Source: Opitutaceae bacterium (GTDB lineage: Bacteria; Verrucomicrobiota; Verrucomicrobiia; Opitutales; Opitutaceae). Taken from it: a DNA stretch of 16,864 nt. The position numbers and the translations under genes were made by a program. The notes under the pieces were generated by a model. It saw only the letters and a list, made by a program, of their open reading frames with translations, was not told the origin of the DNA and did no database searches. Shown piece by piece: positions 1-6,366 of this stretch. Within the stretch, counting starts at the first letter, position 1; each line of letters begins with the position of its first letter. The stretch lies in the NCBI GenBank assembly GCA_025352845.1, contig JANXSC010000347.1, forward strand, positions 1 to 16,864, read 5' to 3'.

Positions 1-338
1 TCGCCGCCGAAACTCATGCCCATGCGCTGGAAAAATTCGACGAGCGTGCCGGGCGCGTAGTGCTCGCTGCCATTGAACGCCATGTGCTCGAGGAAATGTG
101 CGAGACCGCGCTGGTCGTTGTTTTCGTGGAGCGAGCCGGCCTCGACCAGCAGGCGGAACGACGCGCGCTGCTTCGGTTCGGCGTTGGCGCGGATCGCGTA
201 GCGGAGGCCGTTGGGCAGCGTGCCGTAGCGCACGGCCGGGTCGGCCTTGAGGTCGCTGGAATCATGGGCAAACGGAATCGCGGCCCGCAGACCGGCGGCA
301 CACAACGCGAGGGCGAGGAGGGGAAGCAGAAGGCGCAT
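1..338 (-). CDS. M16 family zinc metallopeptidase, N-terminal part (cut by window edge)
   Basis: This reading frame starts with ATG at 336-338 on the minus strand and runs off the left edge, giving 112 residues. Residues 1-20 are a signal peptide (a Leu/Ala-rich core ending in GLRAA), so the product is exported to the periplasm or envelope. The line YGTLPNGLRYAIRANAEPKQ is the typical first strand of M16 (insulinase/pitrilysin) peptidases. Residues 81-85 are HFLEH, the inverted zinc-binding HxxEH motif with its catalytic glutamate, followed by MAFNGSEHY, as usual in the family. Members are often about 900 residues, with an active and an inactive M16 half; only the start is visible here, so neither the length nor the distal zinc-ligand glutamate can be checked. 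It is divergent from waaA, with about 100 bp between the two starts. The family is clear; the substrate is unknown. Confidence 0.9.
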   Translation of the reverse strand, partial: MRLLLPLLALALCAAGLRAAIPFAHDSSDLKADPAVRYGTLPNGLRYAIRANAEPKQRASFRLLVEAGSLHENNDQRGLAHFLEHMAFNGSEHYAPGTLVEFFQRMGMSFGG

Positions 339-442
339 GTGACAATGGCCGCAAAAGGAACGGAAACGCGCAAAAGAAAAACGGCGAAGTGATTTTCTTT
401 GCGCCGAAGCGCGGTTTGGCGGCGATATGTCGGCCCGCTGCG

Positions 443-1732
443 ATGCTCTGGCTCTACCGCATATTGTTTGTCCCCGTGCTGCTCGTGCTCGCGCCCGCCT
501 ACCTGGGGCGAATGCGGCGGCGTGGCGGCTACCGGGAGAATTTCGCGCAGCGCTTCGGCGCGCACCCGCGGCTGCCGCCGAAATTGCCCGGTGCCCGGCG
601 CGTCTGGCTGCAGGCGGTGAGCGTCGGCGAGATGCTCGCGATCGGACCGCTCTTGGAGGCGCTGCGGCGCGACGGCGCGGAAACTTACCTGACGACGACG
701 ACCAGCACCGGCTACCGGCTCGCGCGCGAGCGCTACGCGAAGCTCACGGTGGGCATCGGTTACTTCCCGCTCGACTGGTGGCCGTTTGCGGCGCGCGCAT
801 GGCGGCGGATCGTGCCGGACTTGATGATTCTGACGGAGGGCGAACGTTGGCCGGAACACCTGCGGCAGGCGGCGTGCCGCGGCGTGCCGGTGGTGTGCAT
901 CAACGCGCGGCTCTCCGACCGGAGTTTTGCACGGATGAAACTTTTTCGCCCGGCGGCGCGGCTGATGGTCGGCGGGATCACGCGGCTGTTGCCGGGCTCC
1001 GCGCAGGATGAGGCGCGATTTCGCGAGCTCGGCGTCCCGGCCGAGAAAATCACGACGACCGGTAATATAAAACTCGATGTGCCGATCGTCGCGTTGGCTG
1101 CGGCCGAGCGCGCGCAGCTGCGCCGCGAACTGGGTTTGCCCGATGGCAGCCTGGTGGTGCTCGGTTCTTCCACCTGGCCCGGCGAAGAGGAAGCGTTGCT
1201 CGGCGCACTGCAACGCGCGCGTGCCGCCGGTTTGCCGTGCTCGCTCCTGATTGTGCCGCGCCATGCCGAGCGCCGTGCCGAGGTCGAGCGCGCGGTGGCG
1301 GCGACGGGGCTGCGGTTTCATTTTCGTTCGCAGGGCGCGGCCCCGAGCGAAGTGGATGTCGTCGTCGCCGACACCACGGGCGAACTGCGCCGGCTCACGC
1401 AGCTCGCCGATGTGGTCTTTGTCGGCAAGAGCTTGGCCCCGCACGCAGAGGGCCAGACACCGGTCGAGGCCGCGTCGCTCGAAAAGCCGATCCTGTTTGG
1501 TCCCGGCATGGGGAATTTCCGCGAGCTCTCGCGTGACCTTCTCGCGCGCGGCGCGGCGCGTGAAGTCGCGGATGCCGCCGCTCTCGCCAGCGCCGTGGAT
1601 GAACTCCTGCGCGATCCCGCGCGCCGCGCCGAACTCGCGACGGCGGCCAGCCGCTGGCGCCGGGAAAATGGCGGCGCGGTCGAGCGCACGCTCGCCGTGA
1701 TTCGCGCGGAACTGGCCAGGCTCCGCGGCTGA
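443..1732 (+). CDS. waaA: 3-deoxy-D-manno-octulosonic acid (Kdo) transferase
   Basis: The enzyme transfers Kdo from CMP-Kdo to lipid A precursor at the cytoplasmic face of the inner membrane, an early step of lipopolysaccharide core assembly (family GT30). The protein has 429 residues from ATG 443, a usual length. Residues 3-20 form the N-terminal membrane anchor. AVSVGE (58-63) holds the conserved acceptor-site glutamate region. EGERWP (133-138) matches the ETE-W-P motif with a variant centre. INARLSDRSF, TGNIKLD (207-213), GSSTWPGEEE (242-251), PRHAER, DTTGEL (311-316) and FVGKSLAPH through NFREL are the expected donor-site blocks. A GTG at 389 would add 18 residues; I prefer ATG 443 because MLWLYRIL matches the usual family start and the extra residues are not hydrophobic. 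Neither start has a clear ribosome binding site. No other lipopolysaccharide gene lies beside it here. Confidence 0.93.
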   Translation: MLWLYRILFVPVLLVLAPAYLGRMRRRGGYRENFAQRFGAHPRLPPKLPGARRVWLQAVSVGEMLAIGPLLEALRRDGAETYLTTTTSTGYRLARERYAKLTVGIGYFPLDWWPFAARAWRRIVPDLMILTEGERWPEHLRQAACRGVPVVCINARLSDRSFARMKLFRPAARLMVGGITRLLPGSAQDEARFRELGVPAEKITTTGNIKLDVPIVALAAAERAQLRRELGLPDGSLVVLGSSTWPGEEEALLGALQRARAAGLPCSLLIVPRHAERRAEVERAVAATGLRFHFRSQGAAPSEVDVVVADTTGELRRLTQLADVVFVGKSLAPHAEGQTPVEAASLEKPILFGPGMGNFRELSRDLLARGAAREVADAAALASAVDELLRDPARRAELATAASRWRRENGGAVERTLAVIRAELARLRG

Positions 1733-1770
1733 CACCAAGTCCACTTTGGTTTTTGGACTAAGGTCCCGTT

Positions 1771-1964
1771 GTAGAACCGGCCGTTGGCCGGTTGAGCCCG
1801 GCCAGCGGCCCACTGCCGTTGAATTAGCGGCTTTGGTTTTGTAGGTCAGCTCGCTTGCGAGCACTCCGAGTGCTTGAGACCAGCGCGCTCGCAAGCGAGC
1901 TGACCTACGAGGACACACGGCTTCGGGCCCTAACTCAACGCCAGTGGCCAGCGGCCGGGCCTAC
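1771..1964. repeat. Outer GTAG-footed inverted repeat (REP/BIME-like)
   Basis: The left unit begins GTAG at 1771 and continues with an 8-bp-arm hairpin (1775-1782 with 1786-1793, loop GTT). The right unit, read on the minus strand from 1964, begins GTAG and carries GGCC-GCT-GGCC. Over their first 19 bases the two units agree at 16 positions. A second matching block follows inward: 1810-1829 and the reverse complement of 1928-1947 agree at 17 of 20. The left unit has about 20 extra bases between these blocks. A GTAG foot plus palindrome, in facing pairs, is the known signature of REP sequences mobilised by RAYT (TnpA-REP) transposases; assignment to that class is my inference. This and the nested element explain most of the gap between waaA and the helicase. 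Confidence 0.7.
1841..1908. repeat. Inner GTAG...CTAC paired palindrome, perfect 22-bp arms
   Basis: Bases 1841-1862 and 1887-1908 are perfect inverted copies of 22 bp, each starting with GTAG when read inward, with a 24-base spacer. Each arm holds its own small palindrome (GCTCGCTTGCGAGC), and 1861-1873 forms a further hairpin (GCACT-CCG-AGTGC). The element therefore folds either as one long stem or as several small ones. It sits inside the outer element at 1771-1964. Together with the minimal unit at 10482-10500 it suggests a dispersed family. Confidence 0.8.
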
Positions 1965-2122
1965 AGTCAAAACCAAGGGAACGGGGGTGTAGCACGGCCG
2001 TCGGATCGCGTTTCCCTTTTGAAGAAATGATGATCCGGTAAAAAATCCGCAGAGAGGTTGGGAGTTCAAACTTAGGGATTGCGCCGACGAACTCCTTTTC
2101 TACGGTCGCCTCTTTTACTTTG
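1965..2122. other. Gap between the repeats and the helicase gene; no feature recognised
   Basis: This AT-richer stretch ahead of the helicase start probably holds its promoter, but I cannot point to a convincing -35/-10 pair or a strong ribosome binding site. A 70-codon minus-strand frame crosses it and the repeat; I do not regard it as a gene. Confidence 0.4.
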
Positions 2123-4846
2123 ATGCAGTCGCACGGACCCAAGCGCGTCTACACTCCCCATTCGCTCGAATTTTGGTTTGGCAAACTGGAACACGAATGG
2201 GCCGCGGCATTTACGCCGACGCAGTTGGAGCAGGGCCGGCAAATTTACGTCGATGGCCAGGTCCGCGAACTCGAGCTTACCGACAAGGACGCGATCGTCC
2301 ACCGGCGCGTGGACAAAAAGGACGAGTATGCCGTCATTGAGTGGAGTGCGGATGGCCTGAGCGTGCGCTCGTCGTCGACCGACCTCGAAGTGGCCCGCGC
2401 CCTCGCTGTTGCCGGTTTGCACGAAATTGAGGAGTTGGTTGCCGACGAGATTTCGCCCCTGCCCAGCGACCCGCCGAAGATCACGAATGGTAATGGCAAC
2501 GGAGACGCCGGCCGCAATGGCCACGGTTCCACGCACGCGCCGGTGGCCCCGTCATCGGGCCGGACCTTCGGTGGTGGCCTCGCCAAGAACGGCACTGCCT
2601 CGTCCGGCAACGGTAATGGCAACGGTCACGGCCACCTCGCGCGCAACGGCTCGAACGGCACGACTCCGCCGACCGCCGCGCCCGCCGGTCCCACGCGCGC
2701 GCTCGTGCTCGTGTTCAAGACCAAGACCGCCGGCCTCACGTTTCAGGCCGCGTGGCTCGACGCCGACAAGAAAACCAAGCACTCCGCGCTCGGGCCCGAC
2801 GCCCATGCGAATGGCAACGGCCACGTGACCTCCAGCGAGCGCGCCAAGCTCATCGGCCTCGCGGCCTACGCGCGCAAGGCCCATTTCCACTACAATCAGG
2901 ACACGGGCGTATACATCATGGAGTCGCTCGTGGAGATCCCGAATTTCCTCAAGACCGTCCTCCCGGCCTGGAAGAGGTTGTTCGCTGTCGAGCTCGACGA
3001 GAAGTCGCTCAATCTCCTCAAGGGCACCCGCACCGTCGAGATCGAGGCAGTGGCCGAGCGCGCGACTCCGGGCGCGGGCGGCGGCTCCGAACACGCGGCG
3101 CTTAATCTCCGCTGGATTTTCCGCGCGGGCGAACGGATGCTCACCGACTCCGAGGTCAACGCGCTGCTAAAGCGCGGCGGCCAACCCGTGATTCTGCCGA
3201 ACCTCGGCATCGTCGCGCTGCCGCCCGACAAATGGAACAGCTACAGCGCGTGGCAGAAAAACGTCGAGGAAACGCAGGGCGTGGAGGATCCGCGCTCGGC
3301 CGCGCTCTCGCCCTATCTCGTCTTCTCCCTCTTCAACGACGCGCGCCTCAAGCTCACCCTCTCGCCCGAGATCGAGGCGTGGCGCCAGAGCGTACTCGCG
3401 CCTACGTCAACCCCGCCGCCGATGCCCGAACTGCTGCGGCCTTACCAGCGCCGCGGCGTCGAGTGGCTGCACCACCTCGGCGAGGTCGGCTGCCACGGCC
3501 TGCTCGCCGACGAGATGGGCCTCGGCAAAACCATTCAGGTGCTATCGCTCATCGCGGCGCGCCCGTTGGCCGACAAACCGATCCTCATCGTGTGCCCCGC
3601 GAGCGTCGTGCCGGTCTGGCGCGAGGAGATCGCTAAATTCTTCCCGCACCTCGGCGTCGATGTCCTGAAAACCGGCCACGATTTTACGCAGCGCACCGAC
3701 CCGGTGATCTGGCTCGCGAGCTACACGCAGTTGCGCAAACACCGCGCGTTGCTGCCGGGCGTGGAGTTTGCCTACGCCGTGCTCGACGAGGGCCAGTTCA
3801 TCAAGAACCCCGACGCGAAGATCACCCAGACGTGTTTCGCCGTGCGCGCCGCGCGCCGCATTGTGCTCACCGGCACGCCGCTCGAAAACCGCCAGCTCGA
3901 TCTCTGGAGCATCTTTCGCTTCTTGCTGCCCGGTCTGCTCGGCTCCCGCACCTCGTTCGAGGCCGCGCTCATCGCCGACCGCGACGGCACCCTCAAGCGG
4001 CTGCGCGCGCAGCTCGCGCCTTTCATTCTCCGCCGCACCAAAAACGAAGTCGCCACCGAGCTGCCGCAGAAGGTCGAGATGGATCTCATCTGCCCGCTCA
4101 CCGATGTGCAGCGCGCCGAGTATGCCCGCATCTGTTCCGAGGGCCTCGAACGTCTCGGCAACGACGTCGGCGCGGCGATGCGCGAAAAATCCTTCGGCTT
4201 CCTCGCGCTCCTCACGCGCCTCCGCCAGACCTGCTGCGACCCCGACATGCTGCCGTGGCTCAAGGCGCCGCTCACCGACTCCGGCAAGATCAATCTGCTC
4301 GTCGAGAAACTCACCGAGATCGTCGGCAGTGGGCACAAGGTCGTCATCTTTTCGCAGTTCGTGATGCTGCTCGACCGCGTGCGCGAGGCGCTCGCGAAAC
4401 ATTTCCCCGATCTCGCGCGCTACGAACTCACCGGCATGACGCTCGACCGCCAGAAGCCCGTGCAGGGTTTCCAGCAGGCGAGCGGTGCCGCCGCGATGCT
4501 CGTCTCCCTCAAGGCCGCCGGCACCGGCATCACGCTGCACGCCGCCGACTACGTTTTCCTCCTCGACCCGTGGTGGAACCCTGCCGTCGAGGCGCAGGCC
4601 GTCGACCGCGTGCATCGCATCGGCCAGACGAACACCGTGTTCGTTTACCGCATGATCACCGCCGGCACGATCGAGGAGCGCATCCAGACCCTGAAGGCCT
4701 CGAAAAAAGATCTCTTCGACAAACTCATCGGCGGTCTCGGCGGCGACTTCGATCTCAGCCAGCACTTCACCTCGCTCCAAAGCCTCGTGACGCTCACCGC
4801 CCAATCCGAAAGCGACGAAGTGCAGGAACCGTATACGCTCGATTGA
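2123..4846 (+). CDS. SNF2-family DEAD/DEAH-box helicase
   Basis: This is a 907-residue ATP-dependent DNA translocase of the bacterial SNF2 (Swi2/Snf2, superfamily 2) type. Motif I is DEMGLGKT (463-470), motif Ia is ILIVCPASVVPVWREE, motif II is DEGQ (555-558), motif III is LTGTPLENRQLDLWS, and the C-terminal lobe has AAGTGITLHAADYVFLLDPWWNP followed by QAVDRVHRIGQ (from 825), so both RecA-like lobes look complete. Residues 1-115 form an N-terminal domain that could be a SWIM-like fold without its cysteines (inference). Residues about 121-190 are a flexible linker rich in Asn, Gly and His (runs such as GNGNGNGHGH). Residues 190-440 precede the helicase core and are not recognised further. ATG 2123 directly follows a TTG at 2120; I chose ATG. 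The gene is convergent with the toxin remnant, whose end lies 7 bp beyond its stop. The role (repair, transcription recycling or other) cannot be told from sequence. Confidence 0.92.
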   Translation: MQSHGPKRVYTPHSLEFWFGKLEHEWAAAFTPTQLEQGRQIYVDGQVRELELTDKDAIVHRRVDKKDEYAVIEWSADGLSVRSSSTDLEVARALAVAGLHEIEELVADEISPLPSDPPKITNGNGNGDAGRNGHGSTHAPVAPSSGRTFGGGLAKNGTASSGNGNGNGHGHLARNGSNGTTPPTAAPAGPTRALVLVFKTKTAGLTFQAAWLDADKKTKHSALGPDAHANGNGHVTSSERAKLIGLAAYARKAHFHYNQDTGVYIMESLVEIPNFLKTVLPAWKRLFAVELDEKSLNLLKGTRTVEIEAVAERATPGAGGGSEHAALNLRWIFRAGERMLTDSEVNALLKRGGQPVILPNLGIVALPPDKWNSYSAWQKNVEETQGVEDPRSAALSPYLVFSLFNDARLKLTLSPEIEAWRQSVLAPTSTPPPMPELLRPYQRRGVEWLHHLGEVGCHGLLADEMGLGKTIQVLSLIAARPLADKPILIVCPASVVPVWREEIAKFFPHLGVDVLKTGHDFTQRTDPVIWLASYTQLRKHRALLPGVEFAYAVLDEGQFIKNPDAKITQTCFAVRAARRIVLTGTPLENRQLDLWSIFRFLLPGLLGSRTSFEAALIADRDGTLKRLRAQLAPFILRRTKNEVATELPQKVEMDLICPLTDVQRAEYARICSEGLERLGNDVGAAMREKSFGFLALLTRLRQTCCDPDMLPWLKAPLTDSGKINLLVEKLTEIVGSGHKVVIFSQFVMLLDRVREALAKHFPDLARYELTGMTLDRQKPVQGFQQASGAAAMLVSLKAAGTGITLHAADYVFLLDPWWNPAVEAQAVDRVHRIGQTNTVFVYRMITAGTIEERIQTLKASKKDLFDKLIGGLGGDFDLSQHFTSLQSLVTLTAQSESDEVQEPYTLD

Positions 4847-4853
4847 GCGAGCG

Positions 4854-5158
4854 CTAAGGTAGCGAAAAATCAGCCGGATTCTTCCGTGCATCCCAGATAC
4901 GAGCGACCTCGATGATACCCTGAGCTTCATCAATCCGGGCAATAGATCAGAAACCAAGGGCGGTGCAAAATGCGGCGATGGCCCGGCCGAAGGCGCACCG
5001 TCGTTCCACGCCGCGGCAGTTGCGCGAGTGAGAGCGCATCGTCAACCAGCGCGTGACCGAGTCGCTCGGCCGCCGTCGGATTTTTCTGGGCAAGAAAAAC
5101 GGACGATCTGTTCCAAGTCGCGATCCGCTTGGGCGGCGAGGACTACTTTGTGGCCCAT
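4854..5158 (-). pseudogene. ParE/RelE-type toxin, broken by two +1 frameshifts
   Basis: The gene starts at ATG 5156-5158 and would end with TAG at 4854-4856. Its 305 bases equal 101 codons plus 2. Frame one gives MGHKVVLAAQADRDLEQIVRF, then breaks. Dropping one base from the A5 run at 5095-5099 continues it as LAQKNPTAAERLGHALVDDA and on to RRILHRPWFLIY. Dropping one base from the GGG run at 4937-4939 continues it as CRIDEAQGIIEVARIWDARK and NPADFSLP, then stop. The repaired product of 100 residues has the expected ParE/RelE layout: helix-rich start, central L-P-R-G, then strands ending in IIEVARIWDARKNP. As written, translation stops after about 39 residues. Its start overlaps the antitoxin end by 16 bp, as in many type II pairs. 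Either the toxin has decayed or the two short runs are sequencing errors. Confidence 0.85.
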
Positions 5159-5352
5159 GTCGTGATCTTCCGGCGGACGTCCTCGATTGGGACCGTGGCT
5201 TCACCATCCAGCGAACGGATGCCAACATCAAGCGCGGCGAGCATCTCCGGAGAGTCTTCGATGAGCCGAGAATTCAGCCAGTCGGCGAGCTCGCGTTGTT
5301 TTGCGGAGGAATGTCTTTCGATGGCGGTTTCGATTTCTGCGACGGTGCTCAT
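5143..5352 (-). CDS. Type II antitoxin, partner of the broken ParE/RelE-type toxin
   Basis: This is a 69-residue protein from MSTVAEIETA to the end ITTWATK. The first half is helical and charged (SSAKQRELADWLNSRL); the second half, MLAALDVGIRSLDGEATVPI EDVRR, is the toxin-wrapping style of segment seen in small antitoxins that precede ParE/RelE toxins (ALD-GI-S---E--VP-EEVR). The frame opens further upstream to 5481, but the extra residues are arginine/alanine-rich without pattern, so I chose the internal ATG at 5350-5352. The toxin start lies inside its last codons. Antitoxins of this kind usually repress their own operon, yet I see no clear HTH or ribbon-helix-helix in this sequence. It appears intact although its toxin is not. 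The exact antitoxin family is uncertain (RelB-like or the putative addiction-module type). Confidence 0.75.
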   Translation of the reverse strand: MSTVAEIETAIERHSSAKQRELADWLNSRLIEDSPEMLAALDVGIRSLDGEATVPIEDVRRKITTWATK

Positions 5353-5399
5353 GCGGCGTAAGCTCGCTGGTTTTGCGGCAGCGGCATGCCCGCCGGTGG

Positions 5400-5786
5400 T
5401 CAGTGGCCGGGCCAGCGTTTCTTTCGTTTGGAATCCCGCGTCCATTTCCAATCGGACAGCGGCTCGAGCTTTGTGCTGCAAACGACGCAGCCAGTCTCAC
5501 TCGGCCGCTGTGGTTTGTGGCAGGACGGACAGATGTTGTGGCCACTCGGCACGTCCCCCAACCAATCTCCGACTCGGTCGCCAAGAATCATCCTGCCGAC
5601 ATAGACGAAAACAAACATACCCAGTGTTCCGATCAGATATGAGTGCCACGACTTAGATTGGTCGTAGAACAACACTCCGAGTCCAAGAAACGGACTCAGC
5701 ACCAGCGGAACGATGGGTGACCAACGGTGCCGGTAGTTTCGTTCGTCCTCGGTTTTGACATCGCCGGGTGTCTTACGAACCCACAT
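5400..5786 (-). CDS. Hypothetical membrane protein with C-terminal zinc ribbon
   Basis: This 128-residue protein is not recognised. It has two hydrophobic segments, about 24-41 (IVPLVLSPFLGLGVLFY) and 48-68 (WHSYLIGTLGMFVFVYVGRM), separated by a short polar turn (DQSKS). A C-terminal CPSC-x10-CVVC set follows (C86, C89, C100, C103), which should bind one zinc as a zinc ribbon. The tail is basic and Trp-rich (DWKWTRDSKRKKRW). Base composition is less GC-rich than in the large neighbours. The start is ATG 5784-5786 with no obvious ribosome binding site. It lies 39 bp after the 84-residue membrane protein and 47 bp before the antitoxin on the same strand, so co-transcription is possible but not shown. 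The two membrane helices and four cysteines make a real gene likely; the function is unknown. Confidence 0.7.
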   Translation of the reverse strand: MWVRKTPGDVKTEDERNYRHRWSPIVPLVLSPFLGLGVLFYDQSKSWHSYLIGTLGMFVFVYVGRMILGDRVGDWLGDVPSGHNICPSCHKPQRPSETGCVVCSTKLEPLSDWKWTRDSKRKKRWPGH

Positions 5787-5825
5787 TTTTGAGGGCCGAT
5801 GGCGGCTGTTGTTCGGCTTCGACGG

Positions 5826-6080
5826 TCATGGCACCGGCGGCACCGTCGGGCCGAAGATGCCCCAGTGAAACGTCTGGTCGAGTGCGAGCAGGCAGAGGGC
5901 ACCCACGTAGATCCACACGGCGACGAGAATGATTTTTCCCCACATCCGTTTCCGCGGGTCGGAGGAATCGATCCACGAAGTGGTCGCTGCATCGGCGGCG
6001 GTGGCGGTCGGAGCCGAGGTCGGGGAGGGGCGGGCGGGCGACGGCGGGTTCGCGCGCTGCTTCGAGGGTTTCGCGCTCAT
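5826..6080 (-). CDS. Small single-pass membrane protein of unknown function
   Basis: This 84-residue frame starts at ATG 6078-6080. Residues 1-45 are polar, rich in Pro, Ala, Ser and Thr (KPSKQRANPPSPARPSPTSA) and end in a basic stretch DPRKR. Residues about 47-67 form one transmembrane helix (GKIILVAVWIYVGALCLLAL), followed by a short tail with several aromatic and Pro residues (FHWGIFGPTVPPVP). The basic residues before the helix predict a cytoplasmic N-terminus. The frame is open upstream to 6293, but that part runs through the palindrome at 6167-6206 and has no protein-like pattern, so the internal ATG is preferred. I recognise no family. The TM segment and the clean junction with the next gene support it moderately. 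Confidence 0.6.
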   Translation of the reverse strand: MSAKPSKQRANPPSPARPSPTSAPTATAADAATTSWIDSSDPRKRMWGKIILVAVWIYVGALCLLALDQTFHWGIFGPTVPPVP

Positions 6081-6166
6081 GAGGCTCGCATCGTGAAAAA
6101 TTATCCGGGTCGTGCAAGCATTGGCGCGTGGTGTGCCGGCGAGGGCGCGGCGCATCATTCTGACAT

Positions 6167-6206
6167 GGGCGGGACGCCCATGCCACGCGGCACGGGCGTC
6201 CCGCCC
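6167..6206. repeat. Palindrome with 18-bp arms (GGGCGGGACGCCC type)
   Basis: Bases 6167-6184 and 6189-6206 are inverted copies that match at 17 of 18 positions around a 4-base loop ACGC. The outer 13 bp (GGGCGGGACGCCC against GGGCGTCCCGCCC) are perfect, and each arm is itself palindromic (GGGCG-GGA-CGCCC). It has no GTAG foot, so it belongs to another family than the repeats at 1771-1964 and 10482-10500. It lies in the divergent gap between the 84-residue membrane protein and the ClC gene, about 160 bp before the ClC start. A smaller perfect hairpin (GCGATGC-CC-GCATCGC) follows at 6225-6240. The rest of the gap holds nothing I recognise. Confidence 0.8.
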
Positions 6207-6366
6207 GGGAGTTTGCGAAAAACTGCGATGCCCGCATCGCCGCGAATTTCTCGCGCTGGGCTTGTTTCCCGTCGGCTGGTTCCTAGGCTGCATTGCCTGT
6301 GAGTTTGCCGACCGATTTTTTTGCGACGTCCGCGGCGTTCGTGACCGGATTCCACGCCGCGGAACG

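Noticed and set aside
1730..1765. Possible terminator after waaA (CCAA/TTGG stem followed by T5)
   Set aside because: The stem has only about five pairs with a wobble and the T-run is followed by GGAC; too weak to call.
14..1918. A 634-codon open frame on the minus strand opposite waaA
   Set aside because: It is antisense to a clear waaA, has arginine/alanine-rich composition without domains, and runs through the repeats. The real M16 peptidase gene uses a different frame.
3542..4957. A 471-codon minus-strand frame opposite the helicase core
   Set aside because: No domain pattern; it lies across the conserved SNF2 motifs on the other strand.
4947..5231. A 94-codon minus-strand frame over the toxin region
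   Set aside because: It is out of frame with the toxin blocks; the rebuilt three-part toxin frame explains the region better.
2123..6080. Helicase, toxin-antitoxin pair and small membrane proteins as a defence island
   Set aside because: The helicase is on the other strand and convergent, there is no nuclease, methylase or other partner next to it, and the toxin is broken. Neighbourhood alone does not support a joint system.
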